Assembly: GCF_900112175.1 (NCBI RefSeq)
Contig: NZ_FOYT01000005.1
Location: 186,001-250,000 of the forward strand
Length of the DNA stretch: 64,000 nucleotides
Direction: 5' to 3'
Origin: Halogeometricum rufum
GTDB lineage: Archaea > Halobacteriota > Halobacteria > Halobacteriales > Haloferacaceae
Translations under genes and position numbers: made by a program
The notes under the pieces: model-generated
The model's database searches: none
Seen by the model: the letters and a program-made list of their open reading frames with translations, nothing else
Told to the model about the DNA's origin: nothing
Shown here: positions 36,220 through 45,241 of the stretch, in pieces
Numbering within the stretch: position 1 is the first letter of the stretch
How the letters are laid out: each line of letters opens with the position of its first letter

Positions 36220-36704
36220 TATCGGTGGCTCGCGCAGAGTTCGCCCGTCTCGCGCACCTCGACGGCCACGTCGGAGACGGTGTCGGGCAGGCGCGCCGCC
36301 AGTTTCTCCTCCAGGAGGACGGCCATCACCTCGGCCGTCGGCGGCGCGTCGAGGACGACCAGCGAGTCGGCGTCGCCGCTCGCCTCGAACGCCGCCGCGA
36401 GGGGGTCGCCCGACTCCACGAGGAAGCGGTGGTCCCACTCGTCTATCACGGCGGTCACGTCGCCCTTGTCCACGACCCACCCCTCCTCGGTGAGTTCGCC
36501 CGTCACCGCGACGGAAATCTCGTAGTTGTGACCGTGCGGCCGACTGCACTTTCCGTCGTGGTGCAGGAGTCGATGGCCAGCGCTGATGCGGATGGGTCGG
36601 TCGTCGCCGATTCGGAGGACGCGTTCGCCCGCCCGCGCGGCGACGCCGGCACCGCCGGCCGAACCGCTACGACTGTGGTCGGACTGGAGGAGCTTCTCGG
36701 GCAT
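36219..36704 (-). CDS. queD: 6-carboxytetrahydropterin synthase QueD (6-pyruvoyl-tetrahydropterin synthase family)
   Basis: A 161-residue protein. Zinc ligands appear as the His of SAGHRLL and the HGH of SRPHGHNYEI; the catalytic Cys is in DGKCSRP just before. The DKGD segment (VVDKGDVTAV) and DHRFLVESGDP are further family marks. It makes 6-carboxy-tetrahydropterin from dihydroneopterin triphosphate, the first pterin step to preQ0. The N-terminal ~37 residues are a variable Ser/Gly/Ala-rich extension not seen in bacterial QueD. It starts the operon, directly overlapping queE. Confidence 0.94.
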   Translation of the reverse strand: MPEKLLQSDHSRSGSAGGAGVAARAGERVLRIGDDRPIRISAGHRLLHHDGKCSRPHGHNYEISVAVTGELTEEGWVVDKGDVTAVIDEWDHRFLVESGDPLAAAFEASGDADSLVVLDAPPTAEVMAVLLEEKLAARLPDTVSDVAVEVRETGELCASHR

Positions 36705-36811
36705 ACTCAGGGATTATCTGCCGGTGTGAAAAGTGCGCCGTTTCGGCGACGGCGACAGGGCTCATCGGGAAGGAGTGGTCGTGGAAGGTGAGAGACCGGA
36801 ACGGGCGCGAG

Positions 36812-37210
36812 TCAGCGCTCGAACTTCGCGAACTCGGCGCGCGCGTCGTCCGGAACGGGGGCGGGCTGGTTCGTCTCGGGGTCGACGACCACCTGTACCG
36901 ACGAGGCGGTGGCGGCCACGTCGCCCTCGAAGACGAGTTCGTACTCCATCTCGAAGGAGGTGTTCCCGACGTCCACGACGGCGACGCCGACGGTGACGTC
37001 GCCGAGGTCGTCGATAGAGGTGCGGTAGTCTATCTCCGAGTGCGCGAGGACGGTGTTCACCTCGCCGCTGTCGATGCCGAGAGCGTCCTGGAAGAAGTCG
37101 ATGCGCGCCTGTTCGCAGTAAGAGGCGTAGACGGCGTTGTTCACGTGTCCCAGCGGGTCGAGGTCACGGAAGCGAACCTGCAGTTCGGTTTCGTACGGGT
37201 ACGCTGTCAC
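36812..37210 (-). CDS. 4HBT-family acyl-CoA thioesterase
   Basis: A 132-residue hotdog-fold protein with the 4-hydroxybenzoyl-CoA thioesterase signature RFRDLDPLGHVNNAVYASYCE near residues 13-33 (Asp16/Asp18 and His22 region; the Asp is catalytic in the family). It would hydrolyse an acyl-CoA to free acid and CoA in the cytoplasm. It lies 64 bp downstream of the KAS III-like gene on the same strand and is likely the last gene of the Liv-type operon, fitting an acyl-CoA theme. Confidence 0.88.
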   Translation of the reverse strand: MTAYPYETELQVRFRDLDPLGHVNNAVYASYCEQARIDFFQDALGIDSGEVNTVLAHSEIDYRTSIDDLGDVTVGVAVVDVGNTSFEMEYELVFEGDVAATASSVQVVVDPETNQPAPVPDDARAEFAKFER

Positions 37211-37274
37211 GGACGAGTCGTCGACCGCCGGGCGCTAAACACCGCCGGTCCCGGCAGCGTCCGTCCCCCACCGT

Positions 37275-38309
37275 CTACCCACGCCACTCCAGCACCGTCG
37301 CGGCCCACGTGTAGCCCGTCCCGGCGGCGAGGAACAGCACCACGTCGCCCGCGTCGGGGCCCTCGCCCGCCTCGACGGCGGCGTCGAGGGCGAGAATCTG
37401 GTCGGCGCTCTGCACGTGGCCGAACTCGTCGAGGTAGTGGCTGCCCGCGGGGCCGACGCCCAACTCCTCGGTGAGGTAGTCGTGGAAGGAGCGCTTCATG
37501 TGCGTCAGCGCCACGAAGTCGAGGTCGGAGCGGTCGTGGCCGGAGGATTCGAGAGCGTCGTCCGCGACGGTGAGGAAGTTCGGCAGACTCACCTCGCCGA
37601 GTCGCTCCTTCATCGACTCCTGGTCGGGTACGTCCAGCGTGTGGAGGCCGTCGGCGACAGTCTCCGCCGTCGGCGGGCGTTTCGACCCGCCGGCGGGCAT
37701 CACCACGTCGAGGGCGAACCTCCCGTCGGTGACGGCGGCGCTCTCGCGGACGCGGGCGCGGGAGCGGTCCGCGGCGTCGTCGACGGCGTCCGATTCGAGC
37801 ACCGTCGCCGACGCGCCGGCCCCGAAGTTGAACATGAACGACGAGCGCTCGTTGTCGTAGTCGACGAGGTCCTCCTCCCTGCTCGCGCCGACGAGGAGGG
37901 CGCGCTCGACGTCGCCGGTGCGGAGTTGCGCCGCCGTGTGGCGGACGGCGATTGGCGCGCCCGCACAGAGCGCGTACGACTCGTGAGCGTAGGCGTCGTC
38001 TGCGCCGAGACGCTCGGCGACGTGGGCGGCGGCGCTCCAGACGACGTGGTCCTTGTACTCGCTGCCGTGGTACAGCACCAAGTCGAGGGCCGCGGGGTCG
38101 CAGTCGGCGTCGGCGAGTGCCGCCTCGGCGGCGGCGACGCTCATGTCGGACGCGTGGTCGTCGTCCGGCGGGCAGACGTGCTTCTCGCGGACGCCCATCT
38201 TCTCGACGACGACGTCCTCGGGGACGCCGCTTCGGTCTGCGATCTGTGCGCCGGTGACCGTCTCGTCGGGAACGTACGTCCCGAAGCCGGTGAGGTGTAC
38301 GTCGTGCAT
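37275..38309 (-). CDS. 3-oxoacyl-ACP synthase III-like (thiolase-fold) enzyme
   Basis: A 344-residue thiolase-fold protein. Catalytic Cys115 lies in ESYALCAGAPIAVR and the first active-site His in VALTHMKRSFHDYL; the usual Asn/His loop is altered to HVQSADQI. KAS III proteins condense an acyl-CoA with malonyl- or another acyl-thioester. Haloarchaea lack a normal type II fatty acid pathway, so the real substrate may be a catabolic or specialised acyl-CoA. It sits between the Liv-type permease (57-bp gap) and a thioesterase, so substrate uptake and acyl-CoA chemistry appear linked. Confidence 0.8.
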   Translation of the reverse strand: MHDVHLTGFGTYVPDETVTGAQIADRSGVPEDVVVEKMGVREKHVCPPDDDHASDMSVAAAEAALADADCDPAALDLVLYHGSEYKDHVVWSAAAHVAERLGADDAYAHESYALCAGAPIAVRHTAAQLRTGDVERALLVGASREEDLVDYDNERSSFMFNFGAGASATVLESDAVDDAADRSRARVRESAAVTDGRFALDVVMPAGGSKRPPTAETVADGLHTLDVPDQESMKERLGEVSLPNFLTVADDALESSGHDRSDLDFVALTHMKRSFHDYLTEELGVGPAGSHYLDEFGHVQSADQILALDAAVEAGEGPDAGDVVLFLAAGTGYTWAATVLEWRG

Positions 38310-38366
38310 CTGTGGGGGTCGTGGGTTAGTGGGTTCGTGAGGGGACGAACGCCGTCGGCGGGCGGG

Positions 38367-39647
38367 TCAGTCGTCGTCGCTCGCGGGCCGGGTCTCGGTC
38401 CGGGACCGGACGGCGCGGGCGACGTGGCCGGGTAGTCGGTCGGCGACGGTGCCGCCGAGTCGGTCTCTGAGCGTTCCGAGGAGGCCGTTCGGCACGTAGA
38501 GGACGAACAGGACGAACACGATTCCCAGATAGAGGGCCGCGTGGCCGTTCAGGAACGTGTCGATGGCCTCGCCGACGGTCAGCCCGTTGTAGAGCACCGC
38601 CGAGAGCGTCGCCTCGCCGAGACTGCCGTCGAGGAACGGCAGGAGGCCGCCGCCCTCCCCGCCCTTCGAGAGGAACTCGCGGACCGTCTCGTCGAACAGG
38701 CGGCCGTAGAGGGGGCCGGCGACGGTGCCGAAGCCGCCGATGATGGAGGCCAAGAGGGCGTCGCCGGCGACGAGGAAGTAGAAGCTGTTCTCCGGCGTCA
38801 CCGACCGGCGGAAGCCGGCGAACAGACCGCCCGCGACGCCGGCGAAGAACGCGCTCAGCGCGAACGCGCCGAGTTTGTAGCGGAACGTGTCGTAGCCGAC
38901 GGCGCGGGCGCGCTCCTCGTTCTCGCGGATGGCGACGAGGACGCGGCCGAACGGCGAGTGGACGATGCGCTGGAGGGCGAAGTAGCAGCCCACGACGACC
39001 AGTCCGACCATGTAGTAGGACACCTCGGCGGGCGAGAACGTGAGGAAACCGAGGAAGCCCTCGACGGACTCGCCGGCGAGTTGACCGATGGCGAGGTTGA
39101 GCGAGTCGACGCCGGGGACGCCGACGTTGAACGGCGCGGTCCGTTCGAGGACGGCGACGCCGTCCCGCGGGTTCGACCCGACGTAGTCCCAGTCGCGGAC
39201 GAACACGTACAGCACCTGCGAGAAGCCCAGCGTTATCATGGCGAAGTAGACGCCCGTCAGGCGGAACGACACCGCGCCGATGACGAGGGCCAAGGCGAGG
39301 GCGACGAGTCCGCCGAGGACGAGGAGGGCGAGGAACGGCGTGTCGACGGGCAGGAACGGTACCTTCCCGTTCGAGGCGAGGACGACGAGGTACGCGCCCG
39401 CGCCGTAGAACGCCGCGTGGCCGAACGAGAGGTAGCCGGTGTACCCCGACACGAAGTCGAACGACATGGCGAACAGGCCGAAGTAGAAGACGGCTATCAT
39501 CGTCTCCACGCGCGGGAGGAGGTACGCCATCTCCTGTCCGACCGGCGAGTTCGTCGCGACGGCGTACAGGCCGGGGTACGCGGCGAAGAACGCGACGACG
39601 GCGACGTGGACCAGATGGTCGCGGAGGTACTGGACGGGCCACGCCAC
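38367..39647 (-). CDS. livM: Branched-chain amino acid/organic acid ABC transporter permease LivM
   Basis: A 426-residue membrane protein with about ten hydrophobic helices and the LivM-typical block MSFDFVSGYTGYLSFGHAAF near residue 60-80 and GRVLVAIRENEERARAVGYD in the cytoplasmic coupling loop near 236. With LivH it forms the channel of a Liv/HAAT-type importer. GTG 39647 is the best start, 31 bp after the livH stop; no in-frame ATG occurs nearby. Arg/Thr-rich residues end the protein. Confidence 0.9.
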   Translation of the reverse strand: MAWPVQYLRDHLVHVAVVAFFAAYPGLYAVATNSPVGQEMAYLLPRVETMIAVFYFGLFAMSFDFVSGYTGYLSFGHAAFYGAGAYLVVLASNGKVPFLPVDTPFLALLVLGGLVALALALVIGAVSFRLTGVYFAMITLGFSQVLYVFVRDWDYVGSNPRDGVAVLERTAPFNVGVPGVDSLNLAIGQLAGESVEGFLGFLTFSPAEVSYYMVGLVVVGCYFALQRIVHSPFGRVLVAIRENEERARAVGYDTFRYKLGAFALSAFFAGVAGGLFAGFRRSVTPENSFYFLVAGDALLASIIGGFGTVAGPLYGRLFDETVREFLSKGGEGGGLLPFLDGSLGEATLSAVLYNGLTVGEAIDTFLNGHAALYLGIVFVLFVLYVPNGLLGTLRDRLGGTVADRLPGHVARAVRSRTETRPASDDD

Positions 39648-39678
39648 GTCCTCGCCGTCGCGGGCGCCGAAACGGACG

Positions 39679-40695
39679 CTAATGGCCCCCCACCTCCTCG
39701 ACGCCGAACAGTCCCTGCGGTTTCAGAATCAGCACCACGACGAGGATGAGGAAGATGGTCATCTGCGGGAGGCCGGTGAAGGCGATGGCGTTCTGGAACC
39801 ACCACGTCGTCGTCGCGTCCACGAGGCCGACGAGGGTGCCGGCGACGACGGTGCCGCGGAACGTCCCCAGACCGCCGACGATGACGACGACGAACGCCGG
39901 GAGCAACGTCTCCGCGGCGAGGGGGACGCTCGCGCCCCAGTTGGGGTCCCACGCGAGGAGGACGCCGGCGACGCCCGCGATGCCGATGCCGATGGCGAAC
40001 ACGAACGTGAAGACGCGCCGCACGTCGACGCCGAGAGCCGCTAGCATCTCGGAGTCCTCCGACCCCGCGCGGATGAACAGGCCGTAGCGCGTCCGCGTGA
40101 GGAACGCCCAGATGGCGGCGACGGTGAGGACGCCGAACAGAATCTCGAACAGCGCCAGCCCCGAGACGGAGACGAGGCCGAGGTCCACCTGCTGGGAGAG
40201 CGCGGCCGGTTTCGTCGCGAACGCGGCCTGCCAGTCCGAGATGGGCTGGAGGCCGTAGAACGAGACGGCGATTCTGACGAGTTCGTCCAGCATCAGCGTG
40301 AGGCCGAACGTGAGCAGAATCTGGTACAGGGGCGGCCGGTCGTACAGCGTCCGGATGAGGCCGACTTCGATGACGCCGCCGAGGGCCGACAGCGCGGCGA
40401 ACGCGACGGCGACGGCGACGAGGAAGGCGAGGAGGCGCGACCCCGGCCCCGCCCCGGAACTCACGAGGAGCACCATGACGAGGCCGCCGAGGTACGCGCC
40501 GATCATGGTCAGCGAACCGTGCGCGAAGTTGAGCACGCCCATCAGACCGAAGATGAGCGTGAGACCGCTGGCGAGCATCACGTACAGCGCCGCCTTCGAC
40601 AGTCCGTTGACGAGGACCGACGACAGCGTCTCCGCCGTGAGGAACTCGCCGAGGGCGTCGAGGAACAGCGGTGCGGTGAGGAGTGCGTCTGTCAT
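39679..40695 (-). CDS. livH: Branched-chain amino acid/organic acid ABC transporter permease LivH
   Basis: A 338-residue membrane protein with eight or more helices and the LivH hallmarks LNFAHGSLTMIGAYLGG near 55-71 and RAGSEDSEMLAALGVDVRRV in the coupling loop near 210. It pairs with LivM. It starts at ATG 40695, 7 bp after the livF stop, so the ATPase genes precede it in the same transcript. Confidence 0.92.
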   Translation of the reverse strand: MTDALLTAPLFLDALGEFLTAETLSSVLVNGLSKAALYVMLASGLTLIFGLMGVLNFAHGSLTMIGAYLGGLVMVLLVSSGAGPGSRLLAFLVAVAVAFAALSALGGVIEVGLIRTLYDRPPLYQILLTFGLTLMLDELVRIAVSFYGLQPISDWQAAFATKPAALSQQVDLGLVSVSGLALFEILFGVLTVAAIWAFLTRTRYGLFIRAGSEDSEMLAALGVDVRRVFTFVFAIGIGIAGVAGVLLAWDPNWGASVPLAAETLLPAFVVVIVGGLGTFRGTVVAGTLVGLVDATTTWWFQNAIAFTGLPQMTIFLILVVVLILKPQGLFGVEEVGGH

Positions 40696-40702
40696 GTCTG
40701 AG

Positions 40703-41407
40703 TCATGCCGAGAGATATCGCGTGAGTCGTTCGTCGTCCGCCGACACGTCCGCCGTCTCGCCCGAGTCGACCACGGTGCCGTGGTCGAGGACGTAGAAGC
40801 GGTCCGCGAGGTCCAGCGCCAGCGGGAGGTTCTGTTCGACGAGGAGCAGCGTCGTCTCCTCGGCGGCGGCGGTGAGGGCGTCGGCCACGGCGTCGACGAT
40901 GAGCGGTGCCAACCCCTCCGACGGTTCGTCCACGAGGAGCAGGTCGTTCGCCCCCACGAGGCCGCGGGCGATGGCGAGCATCTGCTGTTGCCCGCCGGAC
41001 AGCGACCCGGCCTTCTGCGCGCGGTGGTCCCGCAGGTCCGGGAACGTCTCGAACGCGCGTTCGAGGCCGGCGTCGACGTCGGCGGCGTCGGGGACGGCGA
41101 CGCGGACGTTCTCCGCGACGGTGAGTTCCGAGAACATCCGCCGGTCCTCGGGAATCCAGCCCAGTCCCCGTTCGGCGACTTCGTGCGTCCGCATCCCGGC
41201 GAGGTCCTCGCCGCGGTAGCGGACGCTCCCCTCGCGCGGCGGCGTCAGTTGCATGATGGCGCGCAGGGTGGTCGTCTTGCCGACGCCGTTGCGGCCGACG
41301 AGGGCGACGACTTCGCCCTCCTCGACGTCGAGGCTGACGCCCTCGAGGACGTGGCTGTCGCCGTAGTAGGCGTGGACGTCCTCGACGGAGAGCAAGGGGT
41401 CGGTCAC
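40703..41407 (-). CDS. livF: ABC transporter ATP-binding protein LivF
   Basis: A 234-residue ABC ATPase of LivF type: Walker A GRNGVGKTT, signature SLSGGQQQMLAIARGL, Walker B DLLLVDEPSEGLAP and a following switch region LLVEQNL with Gln in place of the usual His neighbour, as is normal for LivF. It drives transport with LivG. GTG start 41407 overlaps the livG stop by 4 bp (GTGA). Confidence 0.93.
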   Translation of the reverse strand: MTDPLLSVEDVHAYYGDSHVLEGVSLDVEEGEVVALVGRNGVGKTTTLRAIMQLTPPREGSVRYRGEDLAGMRTHEVAERGLGWIPEDRRMFSELTVAENVRVAVPDAADVDAGLERAFETFPDLRDHRAQKAGSLSGGQQQMLAIARGLVGANDLLLVDEPSEGLAPLIVDAVADALTAAAEETTLLLVEQNLPLALDLADRFYVLDHGTVVDSGETADVSADDERLTRYLSA

Positions 41408-42369
41408 GCCGACCCCTCCGCCGTCTCCGACCCGTCGTCGCCGTCTGTGGTCGCTTCGTCGTCGGCGTCTGTGGCCGCCTCGTCGTCGCCGTCTGTGGCC
41501 GCCCCGTCGCCGTCCGCGGGTTCCCTGTCGCCGTCCGGGGGTTCGCCGTCGTCCGCGGATGCGTCGCCCTCGGCGTGTCGACTTCGGGACTCGTAGCCGC
41601 CGAGGTAGGCGCGCTGGACCGTCTCATCGCCGCGTACCGCCGCGGGCGGGCCGTCGGCGATGAGTTCGCCCTGGTTCAGGACGACGACGCGGTCGGAGAC
41701 GTTCATCACGATGTCCATGTTGTGCTCGACGAGGAGGACGGCGTGGTCCGTCGCCACGTCCTCGATGAGGTCGATGATGTCGCCGACGCTCTCCGAGGAG
41801 ACGCCCGCGTTCGGTTCGTCCAGCAGGAGGACGTCCGGGTCGCCCGCGAGGGCGATGCCCACCTCCAACTGGCGCTTCTCGCCGTGACTGAGCGACGACG
41901 CCGGGGCGTCGGCGTGTTCCGTCAGGCCGACGCGTTCGAGGATGGCGCGCGCCTCCCGTTCGTACTCGTCGTAGCGGGAGACGTTGCGCCAGAACGTCGT
42001 CGCGTCGTCGCCGTGCGCCTGCGCGGCGATGCGGACGTTCTCGAACACGGAACTCGTCGGGAAGACGTTCGTTATCTGGTAGGAGCGGTGGATGCCCATC
42101 GACGCCGTCTCGTGCGGGGCGGCCGCCGTCACGTCGCGGTACGCGCCCGCGCCGTCGGCCGACGCCCCCTCGCTCCCCGCGCCGCCGCGGAACTCGATTG
42201 TCCCCTCGGTGGGTTCGAGCGCGCCCGTCAGGAGGTTGAAGAACGTCGTCTTCCCCGCCCCGTTCGGGCCGATGAGCGAACACAGTTCGTCGGCGGCGAG
42301 TTCGAAATCGACGTCGTCGACGGCGGTGAGACCGCCGAACGTCTTCGTCAGACCGGTCGTGCGGAGCAT
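41404..42369 (-). CDS. livG: ABC transporter ATP-binding protein LivG with acidic repeat tail
   Basis: A 321-residue ABC ATPase: Walker A GPNGAGKTT, signature SLSHGEKRQLEVGIAL, Walker B VLLLDEPNAGVS and switch VEHNMDIVM. The standard LivG fold ends at about residue 262; the final ~55 residues are an acidic Asp/Gly/Thr tail of imperfect repeats (DGDDEAATDADDEATTDGDD) not found in typical LivG. ATG 42369 follows the binding-protein stop by 4 bp and begins MLRTTGLTKTFGGL; a longer frame would read into the upstream gene. Confidence 0.92.
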   Translation of the reverse strand: MLRTTGLTKTFGGLTAVDDVDFELAADELCSLIGPNGAGKTTFFNLLTGALEPTEGTIEFRGGAGSEGASADGAGAYRDVTAAAPHETASMGIHRSYQITNVFPTSSVFENVRIAAQAHGDDATTFWRNVSRYDEYEREARAILERVGLTEHADAPASSLSHGEKRQLEVGIALAGDPDVLLLDEPNAGVSSESVGDIIDLIEDVATDHAVLLVEHNMDIVMNVSDRVVVLNQGELIADGPPAAVRGDETVQRAYLGGYESRSRHAEGDASADDGEPPDGDREPADGDGAATDGDDEAATDADDEATTDGDDGSETAEGSA

Positions 42370-42373
42370 CCGA

Positions 42374-43807
42374 CTAGAGGGAACAGCCCATCTCCTCGGA
42401 GTCGGCCGGGATGGTCGTCTCCTCGGCGGCGATTCGGGCCACCGGTTCCGAGGGCATGATGGCCGCACCCCACCGGTCGGCCCACTCGTCGGTCGTCGGG
42501 ACGGGGTCGGCGACGGTCATCGCCGACCGGGCCTGGTTGTTGTACTCCTGGAAGGTGTAGCCGTCCTCGCCCTTCGGCGTGTCCGTGACCGTCATCCCGC
42601 GCAGGGCCGAGGCGAGGTCCGCGCCCGCGGTGGACCCGGACTCCTCGACGCCCTGCACGATAGCCGAGGCGGCGGTGAACATCCCCGACGTGAACAGGTC
42701 GGGCACGCGGCCGTAAGCGTTCGAGTACATCTCGACGAACGCGTCGTTGATGTCGTTGTCGTACTGGTTCCAGTGGTAGCGGGTCGTGAACGGCCCGAAC
42801 TTCTGGCCCTGCAGTTTCTCCGTCGTCAGCGGTTTGCCGAACACCTTCTGGAGCGTCTGGCCGACGACGGAGGTGGTGATTTCGGTGGCGAAGCCGCCGA
42901 ACACGCGGTAGTCGTAGTCGCCGTTGAGGTACGTGGTGAACAGGGCGGGGAGCGTGGCGACGGTGAACCCGCCGACGATGCCCTGCGCCCCCGCCTCCGA
43001 CGCCTGGTCGAGGAGGCCCTGCCACTCGGAGTAGCCCTGCGGCACGAACTTCTTGCCGACTATCTCCACGCCGTTGGCCTTCAGCACCGACTCGTAGTTG
43101 TTGACGACGGCCCGCCCGAACGAGTAGTCGGCGCCGAACAGGTACACCTGCTGCACGTCCGTCTCCTGAGCGACGTACTTCCCGCCCGAACGCGCGTCCA
43201 TCGCGGTGTTCTCGGAGGCGCGGAATATCATGTCGCCGCACGTCTCAGAGTTGGCCGTGACGTCCGCCGAGGCGGCCGGGCCGACCATGTACGGCACGTT
43301 CGCCTGCTTCGCCACCGTCGTGATGACGCGCGAGGCGGCGCCCGAGGACGCACAACCGACGAGCATGTCCACCTCCTCGCTCTGCACGAGGTCCGTCGCC
43401 AACGTCTGCGCGGTGTCCGCCGAGAACTTCGAGTCCCGGACGTACAGTTCGTAGTCCACGTCGCCGACGGTGACGGTGTACTCGCCCGACTCGACGCCGG
43501 TCACCGGGTCGGCGTCGGCCTTGTACGCCATCCCGGAGAGGAAGCCCCACAGCGCCTGCTTGCCGTAGTACTGCAGGTCGCCCGAGATGGGCTGCATGAC
43601 GCCGAGTTTGACCGTGCCGGACGCCCCGCCCGAGGATCCCGTCGTGGTTCCCGTCACGCTTTCCTCGCCCGCCGTCGTGCCCGAGTCCGTGCTGGTCGCC
43701 GTCTCGTCGCCGCCGCCACCGCCCGAACAGCCCGCGACGCCCGCGATGCCCGCCGCACCGAGCGTCGAGAGAACTGTTCGCCGTGTGAGTCGTCCATCAG
43801 TGCTCAT
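42374..43807 (-). CDS. ABC transporter substrate-binding lipoprotein (Liv/HAAT type)
   Basis: A 477-residue exported binding protein. The N-terminus has a Tat signal RRTVLSTLGAAGIAGVAGC whose Cys (about 27) is the lipobox residue, followed by a Gly/Ser/Thr linker. From ~66 it reads VKLGVMQPISGDLQYYGKQA, the type I periplasmic-binding fold of LivJ, amide and aromatic-acid binding proteins. The ligand cannot be read; co-encoded acyl-CoA enzymes favour an organic acid over an amino acid. It is the first gene of the operon running to LivM and probably to the thioesterase. Confidence 0.9.
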   Translation of the reverse strand: MSTDGRLTRRTVLSTLGAAGIAGVAGCSGGGGGDETATSTDSGTTAGEESVTGTTTGSSGGASGTVKLGVMQPISGDLQYYGKQALWGFLSGMAYKADADPVTGVESGEYTVTVGDVDYELYVRDSKFSADTAQTLATDLVQSEEVDMLVGCASSGAASRVITTVAKQANVPYMVGPAASADVTANSETCGDMIFRASENTAMDARSGGKYVAQETDVQQVYLFGADYSFGRAVVNNYESVLKANGVEIVGKKFVPQGYSEWQGLLDQASEAGAQGIVGGFTVATLPALFTTYLNGDYDYRVFGGFATEITTSVVGQTLQKVFGKPLTTEKLQGQKFGPFTTRYHWNQYDNDINDAFVEMYSNAYGRVPDLFTSGMFTAASAIVQGVEESGSTAGADLASALRGMTVTDTPKGEDGYTFQEYNNQARSAMTVADPVPTTDEWADRWGAAIMPSEPVARIAAEETTIPADSEEMGCSL

Positions 43808-43846
43808 TCCACCTCTATCGTTAATTAAAGACCCGCAAAGGATGGC

Positions 43847-43861
43847 GGGTTAACATGTGAA
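43847..43861. promoter_or_regulatory. 15-bp motif shared with 47834-47848 (copy 1)
   Basis: GGGTTAACATGTGAA lies in the 111-bp gap between the Liv binding-protein gene (minus, start 43807) and the cupin gene (plus, start 43919). Its exact reverse complement lies in the only other divergent gap of this block, at 47834-47848. A TTAATTAAA box at 43821-43829 between motif and start is the likely TATA of the importer operon, which puts the motif at an upstream activator position. Confidence 0.55.
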
Positions 43862-43918
43862 CGGTGGGCACGGTTCGCCCCCTCGGCTTACTTGTCGGTC
43901 GTCTCGCAATCGCCCCGC

Positions 43919-44446
43919 ATGGAACGAGTCGCGTTCGACGCCGTGGAGCCGACCGCGTACGAGACGGACGCGGAACGGCGCGGCCTGTCGACGCCGCTGG
44001 CCACCGAGAACCTCTCGCTCAACCACTACCGCCTCGCCCCCGGCGAACGCCTCGCCGGACTGCACGCCCACCCGGAACAGGAGGAGGTGTTCGTCGTCCT
44101 CGACGGCGAGGCGACGTTCGAGGTGCTGGGACGACGCGTCGGCGACGCCGTCGAGGAAGTGCGGGGAACCGTCGCCGGCGACGTCCGGGAGGTGACCGTT
44201 GCCGCGGGCGAGGCGATTCGGTTCGCATCCGGCGAGTTTCAGGCCGGACGAAACGCCGGCGAGTCGGAACTCACGGTACTGGGCGTCGGTGCGCCCCGAG
44301 ACGGGGCGGACGTGCGAGTGCCGAAGGTCTGCCCCGACTGCGGCCGCGGAGACATGCGGCCGGTGGCGGGCGAGGACGGCGACAGCCTCCGGTGTCCGGA
44401 CTGCGAGACGGTGCTGGAGCAGCCCCCGCCGCGGGAGGAGTGGTGA
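43919..44446 (+). CDS. Cupin-domain protein with C-terminal zinc ribbon
   Basis: A 175-residue protein. Residues ~35-125 form a cupin barrel with metal-site motif 1 as GLHAHPEQEEVFVVLDGEATF (His pair plus Glu) and a weaker motif 2. Residues ~138-165 hold CPDCGRG and CPDCETV, a four-Cys zinc ribbon, which is unusual after a cupin. It could be a small-molecule sensor or a metal-dependent enzyme. ATG 43919 is preferred over an upstream start at 43892, as it begins MERVAFDAVEPTAY. It is divergent from the Liv operon. Confidence 0.75.
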   Translation: MERVAFDAVEPTAYETDAERRGLSTPLATENLSLNHYRLAPGERLAGLHAHPEQEEVFVVLDGEATFEVLGRRVGDAVEEVRGTVAGDVREVTVAAGEAIRFASGEFQAGRNAGESELTVLGVGAPRDGADVRVPKVCPDCGRGDMRPVAGEDGDSLRCPDCETVLEQPPPREEW

Positions 44447-44536
44447 GTCGGTGCGGACCGAGGCGGTGCGGGTCGGGTCAAGAGGAGACCGGTCGGTGAG
44501 GGATAGGTCGGGGGCGGTTGCGGGCCGAGGCGGCCG

Positions 44537-45241
44537 TCAGTCGTCCAACTCGTCGAGGGCGTTGACGACGCGCTCTATCATCTTCCGCTGGCCGCGGCGG
44601 AGGTTCTTCGAGACGGCGGGCTTGGAGACGTCGAACTCGTCGGCCAGCGACCCGAGCGTGGCCGACCGGGGGCTCTGGAAGTAGCCGCCGTCGACGGCCG
44701 ACTCCAGCGTCTGCCGCTCGACGGTCGAGAGGTCGCGGCAGCCCTCGATGAGCGTCATCGCCGCGCCGACGTTCTGCACGAAGTCGGTGAGTTCGGGCAG
44801 GTCCGGCGCGTTGCGCTTCACCACGTCGAACTCGTGGTTGCGGTCCAGACGCGACAGCACCGCCTCCTCGGCGTCGCCGTCGTCGAACCCGATGTGCCAC
44901 AGTTCGCTGCCGTCCTCGACGAACGACGGGCCGGTGATGAAGCCGTCCTCCTCGCGGACGATGCGCATCGCGTCCGTCTGGCCGATGACGGTGCGGATGT
45001 GCGCCACGTCGTTCCGGCGCGAGATGAGGCGGTAGTCGGCGGTGACCTCGTGGTCGCGGAGGACGGACAGCCCGGCGTCGAGACTCTCTCGGTCGTCGGC
45101 CTCGACGACCATCCGGGTCTCGGTGCGTTCGGCGGCGGTGTCGTACTCCCAGTGCACCGCCGAGAACGCCACGGGGTGGTCGTCGGTGGCCGCGACGAAC
45201 GGGCAGTCGTACTGCTCTACGTCCACCGTGATGTCGATCAT
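44537..45241 (-). CDS. Bat-like helix-turn-helix regulator (HTH_10 family)
   Basis: A 234-residue protein with an N-terminal sensor-like domain (~1-155) and a C-terminal haloarchaeal HTH_10 domain, recognisable from LSTVERQTLESAVDGGYFQS and LADEFDVSKPAVSKNLRRGQRK at about 174-220. Bat-type regulators act on neighbouring metabolic genes, so this is the leading candidate to act on the shared 15-bp motif; the link is inference. ATG 45241 begins MIDITVDVEQYDCPF, the usual start for this family. An upstream TTAACTG box at about 45283 could be the promoter. Confidence 0.82.
   Translation of the reverse strand: MIDITVDVEQYDCPFVAATDDHPVAFSAVHWEYDTAAERTETRMVVEADDRESLDAGLSVLRDHEVTADYRLISRRNDVAHIRTVIGQTDAMRIVREEDGFITGPSFVEDGSELWHIGFDDGDAEEAVLSRLDRNHEFDVVKRNAPDLPELTDFVQNVGAAMTLIEGCRDLSTVERQTLESAVDGGYFQSPRSATLGSLADEFDVSKPAVSKNLRRGQRKMIERVVNALDELDD

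Noticed and set aside
36219-36704. QueD as pterin biosynthesis (PTPS) enzyme for biopterin
   Set aside because: It overlaps queE and lies with queC, so the preQ0/archaeosine pathway is the better context.
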